A DNA stretch of 64,000 nucleotides. Source: an uncultured Eubacteriales bacterium (GTDB taxonomy: Bacteria; Bacillota; Clostridia; Lachnospirales; Lachnospiraceae). Below the pieces are notes generated by a model, which ran no database searches, was not told the origin of the DNA, and saw only the letters and a list, made by a program, of their open reading frames with translations. Shown here piece by piece: positions 7,593 through 16,915 of this stretch. Position 1 is the first letter of the stretch. Each line of letters begins with the position of its first letter. The stretch covers positions 28,195 through 92,194 of the forward strand of contig ONPU01000012.1 of NCBI GenBank assembly GCA_900319795.1. Direction: 5' to 3'. A program made the translations under genes and the position numbers.

Positions 7593-10079
7593 TTACCATA
7601 CTGTCCATTCGGACGGATAATTCTTTCCTCCGGAGGTGTACACCGCACGGATTCTCACGTAATTCGACGCAGTGGACTTGTGCGGGATGAAGACCTGGCT
7701 GGCCGTGCCGGAGACCCTCTTTCTCGTGACGTCTGTCGAGAAGTATCTGTCGGTACTGCACTCTACTTCAAATGTGCAGCGGGAGTCGATCCGATAATCC
7801 CAGGTCACCTTGATATAGGTGAACCAGTCTGCCACGTTCACGAGTTTCACCTTCTTCGGCCTGATACTGAAGCTGGCCGAACGGCCTCCCGTATAGATGC
7901 CGAGTCCGCTGACCGTAACGGTAGCCTTACCGATGTTCACGTTATTCGAATACCTTACCGAATAATCTTTTCCGGCTGTAAGATTCTTGCCCTTCAGCGT
8001 TACCTTGACCACCGGCATCAGATCATATCCGGTGTAAACCTGGTCCTCCACGGTGATTTTCGCGTCGTCCAGACGCATCCTCTTGATGACGAAGTTTCTC
8101 TTGATGGTGTCCTTGTAATTGCCGACACCCTTGATCATCACATGCGCCGTTCCGATGTTGACGTTGTGATCGAATTTGACCGTGTAGTCCGTACCCTTCG
8201 TAAGAGTCCGGCCGTTTACCTTCACGGTAATATCCGGCTTGACGGCTTTTCCGGTGTAGCCCTGGTCATCCAGGCCGTAAACCGAGGCGCTGTTGAGGGA
8301 GGCCTTTTCAATATCGAAGTACAGTTTCTGGCTTCCCTTGAAATTTCCCTTGCCCTTCACGGTCACCGTCGCGGTACCGACCGAGAGATTGTTCTTATAG
8401 CTGACCTTAAAGTCTCTGCCTTCCTTCAGCTTCTTCTTTCCGACCTTCACGGTCAGCTTCTGCTTAATGCGCGAGCCGGTGTAGGTCTTGTCCTTCAGTC
8501 CCTTAATGGTTGCGGTGGCCACGGAGGCCTTCTGGATCTTGAATTTTCTCTTGACCGTGCCCTTAAAATTGCCCTTGCCCTTGATCGTGACTGTCGCCGT
8601 TCCGTGCTTCTTATTGTTCTTGTATTTAAGAGTATAGTCTCTGCCTTTTACCAGCAGTTTCCCGTTGATCGTGATCGTCGGATTCGGCTTCCGGGCCTTC
8701 CCGGTATAGACCATCGCCTTGATCGGCTCGATCTTCGTGTTCTTCAGCGGAGTCTTCACAATCGTGAATGTCCGCACTGCCTTTCCGTTAAAGTTTCCTT
8801 TCCCGGTAATCGTGACAGTGGCTTTTCCCGGTGCCGTATTGGCAGCATACGTGACAACATAGTCTTTACCGGCTTTCAGCGTCGCGGTTCCGAAAACCAC
8901 CTTCGGCACGGGTTTCAGGCCGCCCGGCTCATAGAACACGGAACCCGGAATACCGGATACAGCCGTCTTGGCAATCGAAAGCGGAGCAATCGTGAACTTC
9001 TTGACTGCCGATCCGTTGAAATTACCAATGCCCTTCACAGTTACCGTCGCGCTGCCAGCATTTATGTTACCGCTATACGCGACCGTATAATCCGTCCCCG
9101 CTTTCAGCGGAGTGACGCTGTAAACCACGCTGACCGCCGGCTTCTTAGCCTTTCCGTCATACACATACGATGCCGGGTTAAGCGTAATCACCGCCCCGGC
9201 GATATTTGTGACGCTCATCGGCACGAACTGGAATTTATGATTTTTCGCAAATGTCTCCGTCGCCGACTTGAAGTCACCCTTCACGGTCAGTCCTGTAACT
9301 CCGGTAAATGCGTCCTCCGGAATGGTCGTTACAGACGCGGGAATCGTCGCGGTCTTCAATGCGGTTGCTCCCGCAAATGCGTTTGTGCCAATCGCTGTCG
9401 CTCCGGACGCAATCTCCAGATCGGTCAGCTGAGTCATGGAATCAATCCAGGGTGCCGGGCTGTCCGTCGTATACGCGTCCATTGCTCCGGTACCGCTGAT
9501 CTTCAGCGTCGTTGTACCTGTCCCCGCAACAATCTCCCAGTTAAGGGTCGGGCCGCACTGACCTGATGTCGGGGGTACTTCCGGATCTTCATCCGCAAGC
9601 TTCGCGTTTCCGGAGGCGGCCGCCAGTGTTATTTCGGGCTCATCTTCAATGATTTCTTCGCTTTCCTGAAGTTCTTCGCTATCGGAAAGCTCCTCATTTT
9701 CAAGAAGTTCCTCCTCCGCTTCGGATGAAACCGCTTCCTCTTCGAGAACTTCCTCAGCGGATTCCTCGATTTCGAAGGATTCCGTCTCGTCTTCCGCGGC
9801 ATCCGGGATCTCTTCGATGACCTCTTCCGGAACTTCTTCGATGACCTCTTCCGAAGTCTCTTCGATGTACTCTTCTTCAGAGCCGCTCACGTATTCCTCA
9901 GCGACTTCATCCGGAGCTTCTGTCGGAACCTCTTCCGGGATCTCTTCCACGGATTCTTCAATAATCTGCTCCTCCGCTTCAGCCCCTGCTTCCGCCGCGA
10001 AAACCGGCATCGCGCCTCCGGCTATCAAAGATGCCGACAATACGTAAGCAAGGATCTGTTTAACCATTCTTTTTCTCAT
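7593..10079 (-). CDS. Secreted repeat protein: acidic stalk, LRR_5 piece, seven MBG-like repeats
   Basis: An 828-aa exported protein. It has a signal peptide (residues 1-29, ending PVFAAEA) and a Glu/Ser-rich segment to about residue 170 with repeated EEVIEEVPEE-like blocks. A short BspA-type leucine-rich segment follows (around 235-275, IGTNAFAGATALKTATIP). Then come about seven repeats of 70-75 aa, each with YTGKA..KP, LxxGxDYTVxYxNN and GTATVTVKGKGNFKG signatures. A fibronectin III-like tail closes the protein. No LPXTG or transmembrane anchor is seen. The chosen start has GGAGTGTGAGC upstream; the longer frame has no ribosome binding site. A surface or matrix adhesin role is inference. 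Confidence 0.85.
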   Translation of the reverse strand: MRKRMVKQILAYVLSASLIAGGAMPVFAAEAGAEAEEQIIEESVEEIPEEVPTEAPDEVAEEYVSGSEEEYIEETSEEVIEEVPEEVIEEIPDAAEDETESFEIEESAEEVLEEEAVSSEAEEELLENEELSDSEELQESEEIIEDEPEITLAAASGNAKLADEDPEVPPTSGQCGPTLNWEIVAGTGTTTLKISGTGAMDAYTTDSPAPWIDSMTQLTDLEIASGATAIGTNAFAGATALKTATIPASVTTIPEDAFTGVTGLTVKGDFKSATETFAKNHKFQFVPMSVTNIAGAVITLNPASYVYDGKAKKPAVSVVYSVTPLKAGTDYTVAYSGNINAGSATVTVKGIGNFNGSAVKKFTIAPLSIAKTAVSGIPGSVFYEPGGLKPVPKVVFGTATLKAGKDYVVTYAANTAPGKATVTITGKGNFNGKAVRTFTIVKTPLKNTKIEPIKAMVYTGKARKPNPTITINGKLLVKGRDYTLKYKNNKKHGTATVTIKGKGNFKGTVKRKFKIQKASVATATIKGLKDKTYTGSRIKQKLTVKVGKKKLKEGRDFKVSYKNNLSVGTATVTVKGKGNFKGSQKLYFDIEKASLNSASVYGLDDQGYTGKAVKPDITVKVNGRTLTKGTDYTVKFDHNVNIGTAHVMIKGVGNYKDTIKRNFVIKRMRLDDAKITVEDQVYTGYDLMPVVKVTLKGKNLTAGKDYSVRYSNNVNIGKATVTVSGLGIYTGGRSASFSIRPKKVKLVNVADWFTYIKVTWDYRIDSRCTFEVECSTDRYFSTDVTRKRVSGTASQVFIPHKSTASNYVRIRAVYTSGGKNYPSEWTVW

Positions 10080-10146
10080 GCTCACACTCCTTCTTGATAA
10101 TCTGCAACAATCAACTATCGATATTTCCCCAGAATGTATTAAGTTC

Positions 10147-10175
10147 ATTATATCACACGCGCTTATGTACTGCTA
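10147..10175 (-). promoter_or_regulatory. Predicted promoter of the MBG-repeat gene
   Basis: An extended -10 TGATATAAT (TATAAT complement at 10147-10152) is present. The -35 17 bp upstream is weak (TAGCAG). Confidence 0.4.
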
Positions 10176-10186
10176 TGAAAACAATA

Positions 10187-10215
10187 TTGCGTTTCCCAAA
10201 AATGACGTTTAAAAT
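10187..10215 (+). promoter_or_regulatory. Predicted promoter of the DUF3048 gene
   Basis: TTGCGT (10187-10192), 17 bp, then TAAAAT (10210-10215), about 60 bp before the start codon. A TTGACA further on at 10245 has no partner -10. Confidence 0.4.
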
Positions 10216-10278
10216 TATGGTAAGTATTTCTGTCATTTTCCCTGTTGACATATTTTCAATTACTGAAAGGATTGCACT

Positions 10279-11517
10279 ATGAAAAACAGAAAAATGAACC
10301 ATTTCAAACGCACGCTGGCACTCCTTTTCGCCGCCGTGCTCGCCATTTCCTCAACCGCGACCTCTGCGTTCGCCGCGAAGCAGAAGAAGGAACCGACCAT
10401 GATCAGCTACCTGACCGGTCTCGAAATCCGGAAAAAGAGAGCTGAAAGACGTCCGATCGCGCTCATGATCGAAAACGATCTGGAAGCCTCCAAATGGCAG
10501 AGCGGAACCGGCAACGCCGACGTCCTCTATGAAGCTCGCGTCGAGGGCGGCATTACCCGCCTCATGGGCCTCTTTGAAGACTACCGCTATATCGACAAGA
10601 TCATGCCGATCCGCTCATGCCGTCCGCAGTTCGTCTACTATGCCAGAGAATTCAAGGCATTTTACGGACATTACGGCCAGGTCATCTACGCGGTACCGCT
10701 CCTTCAGATGACGGAATCCTACGACATCGCAGGCCTTCCGTATGGTGAAGACGGCCAGCAGTACAGACTGAACGACGGCTCCCCCGCCTACGGCCGCGAC
10801 CATTCGGGTGTGACGGGTGTTTTCACGAACTACGACAAGCTGCAGGCCTTTATCTCGGACTGGGGCTGGAACAGAAAATATCCCTCGGATTACGAAGGCC
10901 ACTACAAGTTCTGCAAAGAGGGCGAAGAGGTCAATCTTGACAGCGATATCACGGCCAATGTCGTGCTTCCGGGCTTCAAGAGCAATCACTCGAGACTGGA
11001 ATACAACGAAGCGGACGGCCTCTACTACCGCTCCGAATTCGGTGATCCGCAGATCGACCATCTGGACGGCAAGCAGCTGGCATTCAAGAACATCCTGATC
11101 CAGATCGGCCCGTCCTACGACCTCGACGGACGCTACATTTTCACAGACCCGGTGAACGGCGGCAATGCCGGTGAGGGTTGGTACATTACGAACGGCAAGG
11201 CTGAGCGCATCACCTGGCAGAAGGAAAACTGGAGCGCGGATGATCCCATCATCGAGACCGTAACCGCCGCCCAGCACGTCTTCGACGTCCGCGAATGCGA
11301 CTTCAACGTCACCCGCTATTACGACTCTGAGGGCAATGAAATCACGCTGAACACAGGCAAAACGATGGTCGAAATCGTCCGCGATTCCGACGCCTCCGCG
11401 CTCGTCATCTCCGATGACCTCTCCACGGACAGCTACATCATCGACGGCATCGGCGAAAAAGAAGGTTCTATCGGCAAACTCATCCAGAACGGCACAACTA
11501 CCGACTGCTACGCATAA
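10279..11517 (+). CDS. Exported DUF3048 (YerB-like) protein
   Basis: A 412-aa protein with a signal peptide (cleavage likely after SAFA, about residue 32) and no lipobox. The DUF3048 N-terminal domain (about 50-190) contains RPIALMIEND, a GNADVLYEARVEGGITR segment and IMPIRSCRPQF. The C-terminal domain includes ITWQKENWSADDPI and NTGKTMVEIV, as in the YerB family. The family is common in Firmicutes and its function is poorly known; a cell-envelope role is likely. It is transcribed alone and ends at a strong terminator. Confidence 0.85.
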   Translation: MKNRKMNHFKRTLALLFAAVLAISSTATSAFAAKQKKEPTMISYLTGLEIRKKRAERRPIALMIENDLEASKWQSGTGNADVLYEARVEGGITRLMGLFEDYRYIDKIMPIRSCRPQFVYYAREFKAFYGHYGQVIYAVPLLQMTESYDIAGLPYGEDGQQYRLNDGSPAYGRDHSGVTGVFTNYDKLQAFISDWGWNRKYPSDYEGHYKFCKEGEEVNLDSDITANVVLPGFKSNHSRLEYNEADGLYYRSEFGDPQIDHLDGKQLAFKNILIQIGPSYDLDGRYIFTDPVNGGNAGEGWYITNGKAERITWQKENWSADDPIIETVTAAQHVFDVRECDFNVTRYYDSEGNEITLNTGKTMVEIVRDSDASALVISDDLSTDSYIIDGIGEKEGSIGKLIQNGTTTDCYA

Positions 11518-11533
11518 TTAAGTGCATGATACA

Positions 11534-11564
11534 GCGAGCACCTGCCGAAACGACAGGTGCTCGC
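11534..11564. terminator. Terminator hairpin between DUF3048 and GH3 genes
   Basis: GCGAGCACCTG-ccgaaacga-CAGGTGCTCGC is an 11-bp GC-rich stem between convergent genes. The T-run is poor on both sides, so efficiency is uncertain. Confidence 0.6.
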
Positions 11565-11598
11565 CTTCAGGATGGTATTCAAATGAAGAACTGGTTGT

Positions 11599-13803
11599 TT
11601 ATTCCAAGAAGCTGCAGCTGAGCTCAAGACTCTTCTTTCCGGTCAGTGCAGCTGTCCGCTCATCCGGCTGGCCGAAGCCGATGTAGAACGAGATCCGTTC
11701 CGCGTCGATGACGCGCTCTCCGTCCTCATTGACCACAGTCACCGCTCTTGCCGGAATCTTTAAGGAGTATGTCTCCTCCTCACCGGCTTTCAGAACGATC
11801 TTCCGGAACGCGGCAAGGTGCGGATGATCCGCTTCATATGCCGATCCTTCAGCCTTCGCGTAGATCTGGAGCACTTCATGGGCATCCCTTGTCCCGCTGT
11901 TCTTTACTGTCACTTCCACATCCAGAACCGGCTCACCCTTGCGGTTTTCAAGAGTTTTGAGAACTTCTGCCTTCGAAAGTGTTTCTCCATCTTTAAGGGC
12001 TGCTTTTACGACGTCCGCCTTTCCGTATCCGAGGCCGAAACCAAACGGATACAGCGGTTCCCCGGTAAGATACCGGTAGGTTCTCCCCTTCATGCTGTAG
12101 TCCTCGAAGTCCGGCATTCCACGCAGATCCTTGTAGAATGTCACCGGCAGTTTTCCTTCCGGTTCCTCTTCGCCAAAGAGGATCTTCGCCACGGCACGGC
12201 CGCCGCGGCCACCGGGGTAAAATGCCTGAAGGACGGCATTGGCATGCTGGTCCGCGAACTGCAGATCCATCGCGCTTCCTGTCATATTGATCACGATCAG
12301 CGGTTTCTTCAGCTCCGCGATCGCCTCAAGCAGCCTTCTCTGGGACTTCGGCAGCTTCAGATCTTCCTTGTCTCCGGAGGCATAGGCATTGCCCGTATCT
12401 CCTTCTTCGCCTTCCATCGTCTCGTCGAGGCCAAGTACGAGAATCGTCAGATCCGAACGTTCCGCGACAATCTGCGCCTCGGCGATCCGGTCGTCCGGCT
12501 GCGCCAGATTCTCCTCGCGGTCCTTAAACTTATGGCATCCGCTCGCGTAACGGACACGGACGTCGTCTCCCAGATAGTCCTCGATTCCTTCCAGAACCGT
12601 GATATAACGGGAAGAAGTACCGTGATAATTGCCCGTCAGAGAAGAACGGTCATCGGCATTGGGACCGATCACGGCGACGCTCTTCAGCTTGCTCTTGTCG
12701 AGCGGAAGAAGGCCGTCATTTTTCAGAAGAACTACGGAACTGAGGGCCGCTTTTTCAGCCAGATCCCTGTGCTCCGGACAATCCACCAGATCATAGGAAA
12801 GCTTGTCATAGCCCGTCTCATCGAACATTCCCAGAAGAATCCGTGTCGTGAAAAGCCGCACCGCCGCCTCGCGGATCAGATCCTCGGAAAGATCCCATTC
12901 GTGATAGGCCTGCATGATATTCTGATAGACGCATCCGCAGTTGAGATCGCATCCGGCGTCAAGCGCCTTCACTACCGTCTCCTCGGCGGAAGAAGTCACT
13001 TTATGGTGCTCATGGATGTCCAGAAGGGCCCAGCAGTCGGATACAAAGTGGCCCTCAAAGCCCCATTTTCCGCGGAGAATTTCCTTCATCAGATAGGGAT
13101 GCGCACAGCACGGATCCCCGTTTGTCCGGTTATAGGCGCCCATGACGGACTCCACACCGGCCTCCCTGACACATGCTTCGAACTGGGGCAGATAGGTCTC
13201 CCACAGATCCTTTTTCGAACACACCGCGTCGAACGAGTGACGAACGGCTTCGGGTCCCGAATGTACCGCAAAATGTTTCGCGCACGCGGCCACCAGCATA
13301 TAGCCGTCATTTTCAGACCGGAGATCCTCCGCGTCTTCAAAGCCGTCCATATCCGGAACCTGTCCCTGAAGCCCCGCGATAAATGCCTCGGCGAGCATCG
13401 TGATCAATTCCGTATCTTCGCCGTAAGTCTCCTGCCCGCGTCCCCATCTCGGATCGCGGAAGAGGTTAATATTCGGCGACCACATCGTGATCCCCTTATA
13501 AATATCGCGGTCTTCATGAGCAATGGATTCATTGAATTTTGCGCGGGCCTCAAGTCCGGAGGCTCTGCCCGCCTTAAAGAGAAGCTGTGGATCAAAACTC
13601 GCTCCGAGGCCGATCGCCTGTGGGAACATTGTCGCTGTTCCGGCACGCGCTACGCCGTGAAGGGTCTCATTCCACCAGTTATAGGAAGGAATTCCGAGAT
13701 CCTCGATCGCCGGCGCGTCGAAGCGAAGCTGAGAAGCCATTTCCTCAACTGACATCTGGTTTACGAGTGCCTCTGCTCTTTTTCTGGCTTCCTGTCTGTT
13801 CAT
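11599..13803 (-). CDS. Glycoside hydrolase family 3 (beta-xylosidase/beta-glucosidase)
   Basis: A 734-aa cytoplasmic enzyme without a signal peptide that should release sugars from imported oligosaccharides. The N-terminal GH3 barrel contains NWWNETLHGVARAG, FRDPRWGRGQETYGED and AKHFAVHSGPE. The nucleophile Asp lies in FVSDCWALLDIH, near residue 255. A C-terminal GH3 sandwich and a fibronectin-like domain follow (about 600-734). The NWWNETLHG pattern is common in GH3 xylosidases, so beta-xylosides are my first guess; beta-glucosides remain possible. It is divergent from an AraC regulator and close to a MalFG-type importer, which suggests one utilisation locus. Confidence 0.92.
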   Translation of the reverse strand: MNRQEARKRAEALVNQMSVEEMASQLRFDAPAIEDLGIPSYNWWNETLHGVARAGTATMFPQAIGLGASFDPQLLFKAGRASGLEARAKFNESIAHEDRDIYKGITMWSPNINLFRDPRWGRGQETYGEDTELITMLAEAFIAGLQGQVPDMDGFEDAEDLRSENDGYMLVAACAKHFAVHSGPEAVRHSFDAVCSKKDLWETYLPQFEACVREAGVESVMGAYNRTNGDPCCAHPYLMKEILRGKWGFEGHFVSDCWALLDIHEHHKVTSSAEETVVKALDAGCDLNCGCVYQNIMQAYHEWDLSEDLIREAAVRLFTTRILLGMFDETGYDKLSYDLVDCPEHRDLAEKAALSSVVLLKNDGLLPLDKSKLKSVAVIGPNADDRSSLTGNYHGTSSRYITVLEGIEDYLGDDVRVRYASGCHKFKDREENLAQPDDRIAEAQIVAERSDLTILVLGLDETMEGEEGDTGNAYASGDKEDLKLPKSQRRLLEAIAELKKPLIVINMTGSAMDLQFADQHANAVLQAFYPGGRGGRAVAKILFGEEEPEGKLPVTFYKDLRGMPDFEDYSMKGRTYRYLTGEPLYPFGFGLGYGKADVVKAALKDGETLSKAEVLKTLENRKGEPVLDVEVTVKNSGTRDAHEVLQIYAKAEGSAYEADHPHLAAFRKIVLKAGEEETYSLKIPARAVTVVNEDGERVIDAERISFYIGFGQPDERTAALTGKKSLELSCSFLE

Positions 13804-13851
13804 AAAATATGCCCCCGCCTGTACAACTATATACTTCCAGAAACGTTAAAT

Positions 13852-13864
13852 ATCTGAAGCAGAT
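13852..13864. promoter_or_regulatory. Dyad in the GH3/AraC divergent promoter region
   Basis: ATCTG-aag-CAGAT lies in the AT-rich gap between the two divergent genes. It is a plausible operator, but only one short dyad was seen. Confidence 0.3.
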
Positions 13865-13938
13865 TGAAATTATAAAAAAAATGTGCGATAATTTTATAGA
13901 TATTTATTATTTATTAGACAATACGGGAGGATCCTCTT

Positions 13939-14874
13939 TTGTCCGAATCGAAAACTATCGTTCCGGAACGCTACAGTCAGCCTGACCGCTATGACGGCCG
14001 CAGAGTTGACGGTTCTTATGAGGAAGTACATTATATTGCCTCTACCCATGTCCGTCTCTGGTACAACTACCAGGACGACTGTTATAAGCCGCACCATCAT
14101 GCCGCGCTTGAAATCATCCACGTTGCAGAAAACAGCTATCATGCAATCGTCAATGAACATGACTACATTCTCCACCCGGGTGACTTTCTGTTTATTCCGC
14201 CCAATACGCTGCATGAGCTGGAGCCGATAGGGAAGGGAGCCCGTTATATCTGCCTTCTCGACCTGAGCCCTCTTCACGAATTCATGGATTATCAGGTGAT
14301 CGGTCCGCTGCTTGTGGACGGATACCTTTTGAACGCGGAGCGCTCTGCGCAGCTTTACGCGGAGGTCTCTCAGCTCTTCCACGAAGCTGCTGATGCTTAT
14401 TTTGCAAATAAAATGCTCTGGGAAAGCACGGTCTATATCCGTATGTGCCAGATCCTTGTCCGGATCGGGCGCGATCACTATCGTACCCAGGCCGCTATCT
14501 CCGGCACTCCGGAGCGTGCTGTCCGCAAGGAGTATGAAACGCTTGCCGCTCTCCTAAGCTGGCTGGATACGCATTACTCCGAAGATATTTCCCTGGAAGA
14601 CGCCGCAGAACGGTCCGGTTTCTCGAAGTATTATTTTACGCGTCTTTTTAAGCAGATCACAGATACGACTTTCGGCGACTATCTGGCCAGAAAACGCATC
14701 TCCGCCGCCTGCGGCATGCTTTCAACGGACAGCTCCATTACGGATATCGCGTTCAGCTGCGGTTTCAACAATCTGACCACGTTTAACCGCTGTTTCAAAA
14801 AATATACGAAATGTTCTCCGAGTGATTACCGGGCAAGCCTTCGAACCGAGCATTTCGGAGAAACCTTCTTCTAA
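13939..14874 (+). CDS. AraC-family transcriptional regulator
   Basis: A 311-aa regulator starting at TTG, set by a GGGAGG Shine-Dalgarno sequence 8 bp upstream. An N-terminal cupin-like sugar-sensing domain (about 20-160) includes PHHHAALEI and HPGDFLFIPPNTLHE. A C-terminal pair of helix-turn-helix motifs follows (about 205-300), with ISLEDAAERSGFSKYYFTRLFK and ITDIAFSCGFNNLTTFNRCFKK-like segments. It most likely controls the divergent GH3 gene and the ABC importer in response to an oligosaccharide. Confidence 0.9.
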   Translation: MSESKTIVPERYSQPDRYDGRRVDGSYEEVHYIASTHVRLWYNYQDDCYKPHHHAALEIIHVAENSYHAIVNEHDYILHPGDFLFIPPNTLHELEPIGKGARYICLLDLSPLHEFMDYQVIGPLLVDGYLLNAERSAQLYAEVSQLFHEAADAYFANKMLWESTVYIRMCQILVRIGRDHYRTQAAISGTPERAVRKEYETLAALLSWLDTHYSEDISLEDAAERSGFSKYYFTRLFKQITDTTFGDYLARKRISAACGMLSTDSSITDIAFSCGFNNLTTFNRCFKKYTKCSPSDYRASLRTEHFGETFF

Positions 14875-14896
14875 AAGACTTTTTCTCCTGATTCTA

Positions 14897-14930
14897 TACA
14901 CGGGATGCCTATAGCCGGGCATCCCGTATA
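14897..14930. terminator. Bidirectional terminator
   Basis: ACGGGATGCC-tatagcc-GGGCATCCCGT stem between the convergent AraC and permease genes, with AT-rich flanks. Confidence 0.7.
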
Positions 14931-14944
14931 TATTTGCAGTCGGA

Positions 14945-15799
14945 TTATCCCTTGACGCCGCCGAGAGCCACACCTGCCACGATGTATTTGGAAAGAAGCA
15001 GGTACAGAATGATCAGCGGAAGAACCGTCAGGGTCAGTCCCATATAAACTGCGCCGTATTCGGTTTTGTAAATGTCGCCGTTCAGAAGGGATGTCATAAT
15101 CGGAAGCGTGTACTTTTCCTTATCCGTCAAAAGAACGAGCGGTGTAAACAGGTTGTTCCAGCTTGCCACGAACGCGAAGATCGCCTGGGTTGCCAGAGCC
15201 GGCTTCATGATCGGAAGGCAGATCCTGTTGAAAATGAAGAACTCTTTCGCGCCGTCTATTCGCGCCGCTTCCACGAGCTCTTTGGAGAGCGTCGGGATCA
15301 TGTACTGTCTCATGAAGAACACGACGGACGGAGCCGCGATTGCCGGAAGGATCAGCATGATCAGCTTATTGGTCATATGGATCTTGTAAACCATCTGATA
15401 GAAACCGATCATGGTCACCTGACCCGGGATCATCATGACCGCAACGATGAAGCTGAAGAAGATATTTTTCAGTTTCCAGTCGTACATGACGATCGAATAA
15501 GCCGTCAGTGTTGAGAAATAGATCGTGCAGAGCGTCGCACCGACCGAAATGATCAGGGAGTTCTTGAAACCGACCGCAGGATTGAAGCTCTTGCCTGTCA
15601 GAATCGAGAAGTTCTTGAGCGCATAGCCCGACGGAATCAGTGAAATCGCGTGTGCCTGAATTTCTGTCGTCGATCTTGTCGCGTTGACGATCATGATAAT
15701 GAACGGCATGAGCGAAACGATCGCCAGAATAATCAGAAAAATATACATCAGGGCACGGAGTACGGGGTTGCCGCGATATTTTCTGTCAGCTTTTTCCAT
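14945..15799 (-). CDS. ABC sugar permease, MalG/UgpE type
   Basis: A 284-aa inner-membrane permease with six predicted transmembrane segments. The EAA loop reads EAARIDGAKEFFIFNRICLP, which docks the ATPase. It forms the second permease of a carbohydrate importer with the gene upstream; the TAATG overlap couples the two. No ATPase gene is adjacent, so a shared MsmK-like ATPase encoded elsewhere is likely. Confidence 0.92.
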   Translation of the reverse strand: MEKADRKYRGNPVLRALMYIFLIILAIVSLMPFIIMIVNATRSTTEIQAHAISLIPSGYALKNFSILTGKSFNPAVGFKNSLIISVGATLCTIYFSTLTAYSIVMYDWKLKNIFFSFIVAVMMIPGQVTMIGFYQMVYKIHMTNKLIMLILPAIAAPSVVFFMRQYMIPTLSKELVEAARIDGAKEFFIFNRICLPIMKPALATQAIFAFVASWNNLFTPLVLLTDKEKYTLPIMTSLLNGDIYKTEYGAVYMGLTLTVLPLIILYLLLSKYIVAGVALGGVKG

Positions 15800-16809
15800 T
15801 ACGAGGCCCTCCCTTCATTCTTTCTCCTCTCAATTTCAGCCTTCATCCAGGCTTTCTGTTCCTTCTTGATCCGGATCTCATCCTTATCTCTCATGATGTA
15901 GAAGAGAACCAGCGAGCACGCTACCATGATCGCGAACATGATCATGGACGCCGCGGCAGCTCTGTTGTACATATAGCTGCCCTTGAACGCCTGGTTGTAG
16001 ATAAAGACGCTGGTTGTCAGTGTTGCGTTGTCCGGGCCGCCCTGCAGGAAGAGCTGCGGGATATCGAACATGGCAAGACCGCCGATCAGAGATGTAACCA
16101 GAACGTAGAGAAGAATGGTGCGGATGTTCGGCAGCGTCACATAGAAGAATGTCTGGAACTTGTTGGCGCCGTCGATTTCCGATGCCTCGAAGATGTCAGG
16201 GCTGATGCCCAGAACGCCGGCAATCAGCATGATCATCGTATTGCCGTACCACATCCATGTCTGAATGAAAATGATGACTCCCTGCGCAGTCGACTTATTC
16301 TGAAGGAAATAGACCGGCTTTTGCGGGAGATGAAGGAACGGGAAGAGTTTCCCGACGCTTAAGACGAGATCGTTCATCGGGCCCATCGGATATCCGAAAA
16401 GAGCTCTGAACAGGATCGCGATCGTCGCTGCCGTGATGATGTTCGGCATGTAGTAGAGAACCTTGAAAAGGCCCTGTCCCTTGATTGTGGAACGTCTGTC
16501 CGTAAACCAGGCCGTAAGCAGAAGTGCAAGGCAGATCTGCGGTACAAAGTTGCTGAGCCAGATCTTTACGGTATTTTTAAGAGCTGTCCTGAAGAGGTTG
16601 CTGCCTAAAATCTGTTTGAAGTTTTTAAACGGATCATCTTTCAGAAAATGAATCTGCGTCATGCCGAGACCTTTAAGGTCCGTAAAGCCGATAGCCAGTG
16701 TATAGACGATCGGATAAAGCATGAACAACAAGAACGCAATCGTAAACGGCAATGCAAAGATGTAACCGTACTTTGCGTATCCGCCTCTTTTTTTCATTCT
16801 TTTTCCCAC
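15799..16809 (-). CDS. ABC sugar permease, MalF/UgpA type
   Basis: A 336-aa multi-pass membrane protein, the first permease of the CUT1 importer. The EAA loop reads EASEIDGANKFQTFFYVTLP. The C-terminal tail is highly charged (RIKKEQKAWMKAEIERRK). It follows the binding-protein gene after 106 bp that contain a strong hairpin. Confidence 0.92.
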   Translation of the reverse strand: MGKRMKKRGGYAKYGYIFALPFTIAFLLFMLYPIVYTLAIGFTDLKGLGMTQIHFLKDDPFKNFKQILGSNLFRTALKNTVKIWLSNFVPQICLALLLTAWFTDRRSTIKGQGLFKVLYYMPNIITAATIAILFRALFGYPMGPMNDLVLSVGKLFPFLHLPQKPVYFLQNKSTAQGVIIFIQTWMWYGNTMIMLIAGVLGISPDIFEASEIDGANKFQTFFYVTLPNIRTILLYVLVTSLIGGLAMFDIPQLFLQGGPDNATLTTSVFIYNQAFKGSYMYNRAAAASMIMFAIMVACSLVLFYIMRDKDEIRIKKEQKAWMKAEIERRKNEGRAS

Positions 16810-16841
16810 CCTGTCATAAATATGAAGACCATTTACCTACT

Positions 16842-16866
16842 TGCGGGGGCTTTATAGGCCCCCGCA
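16842..16866 (-). promoter_or_regulatory. Intercistronic hairpin between binding protein and permeases
   Basis: TGCGGGGGC-tttatag-GCCCCCGCA forms a 9-bp GC stem without a T-run on the minus strand. Such stems usually protect the upstream mRNA and lower expression of downstream permeases relative to the binding protein. Confidence 0.6.
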
Positions 16867-16915
16867 GTTGAAATTTCGAATTAAATTATGTCACCGGATA
16901 AGATTCGGATGATGA

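Noticed and set aside
7497-9566. Long open frame of 689 codons on the plus strand
   Set aside because: Antisense to the MBG-repeat gene; it arises from repeat codon bias, and no ribosome binding site or recognisable fold is present.
11818-13752. Long open frame of 644 codons on the plus strand
   Set aside because: Antisense to the unmistakable GH3 gene; no family features.
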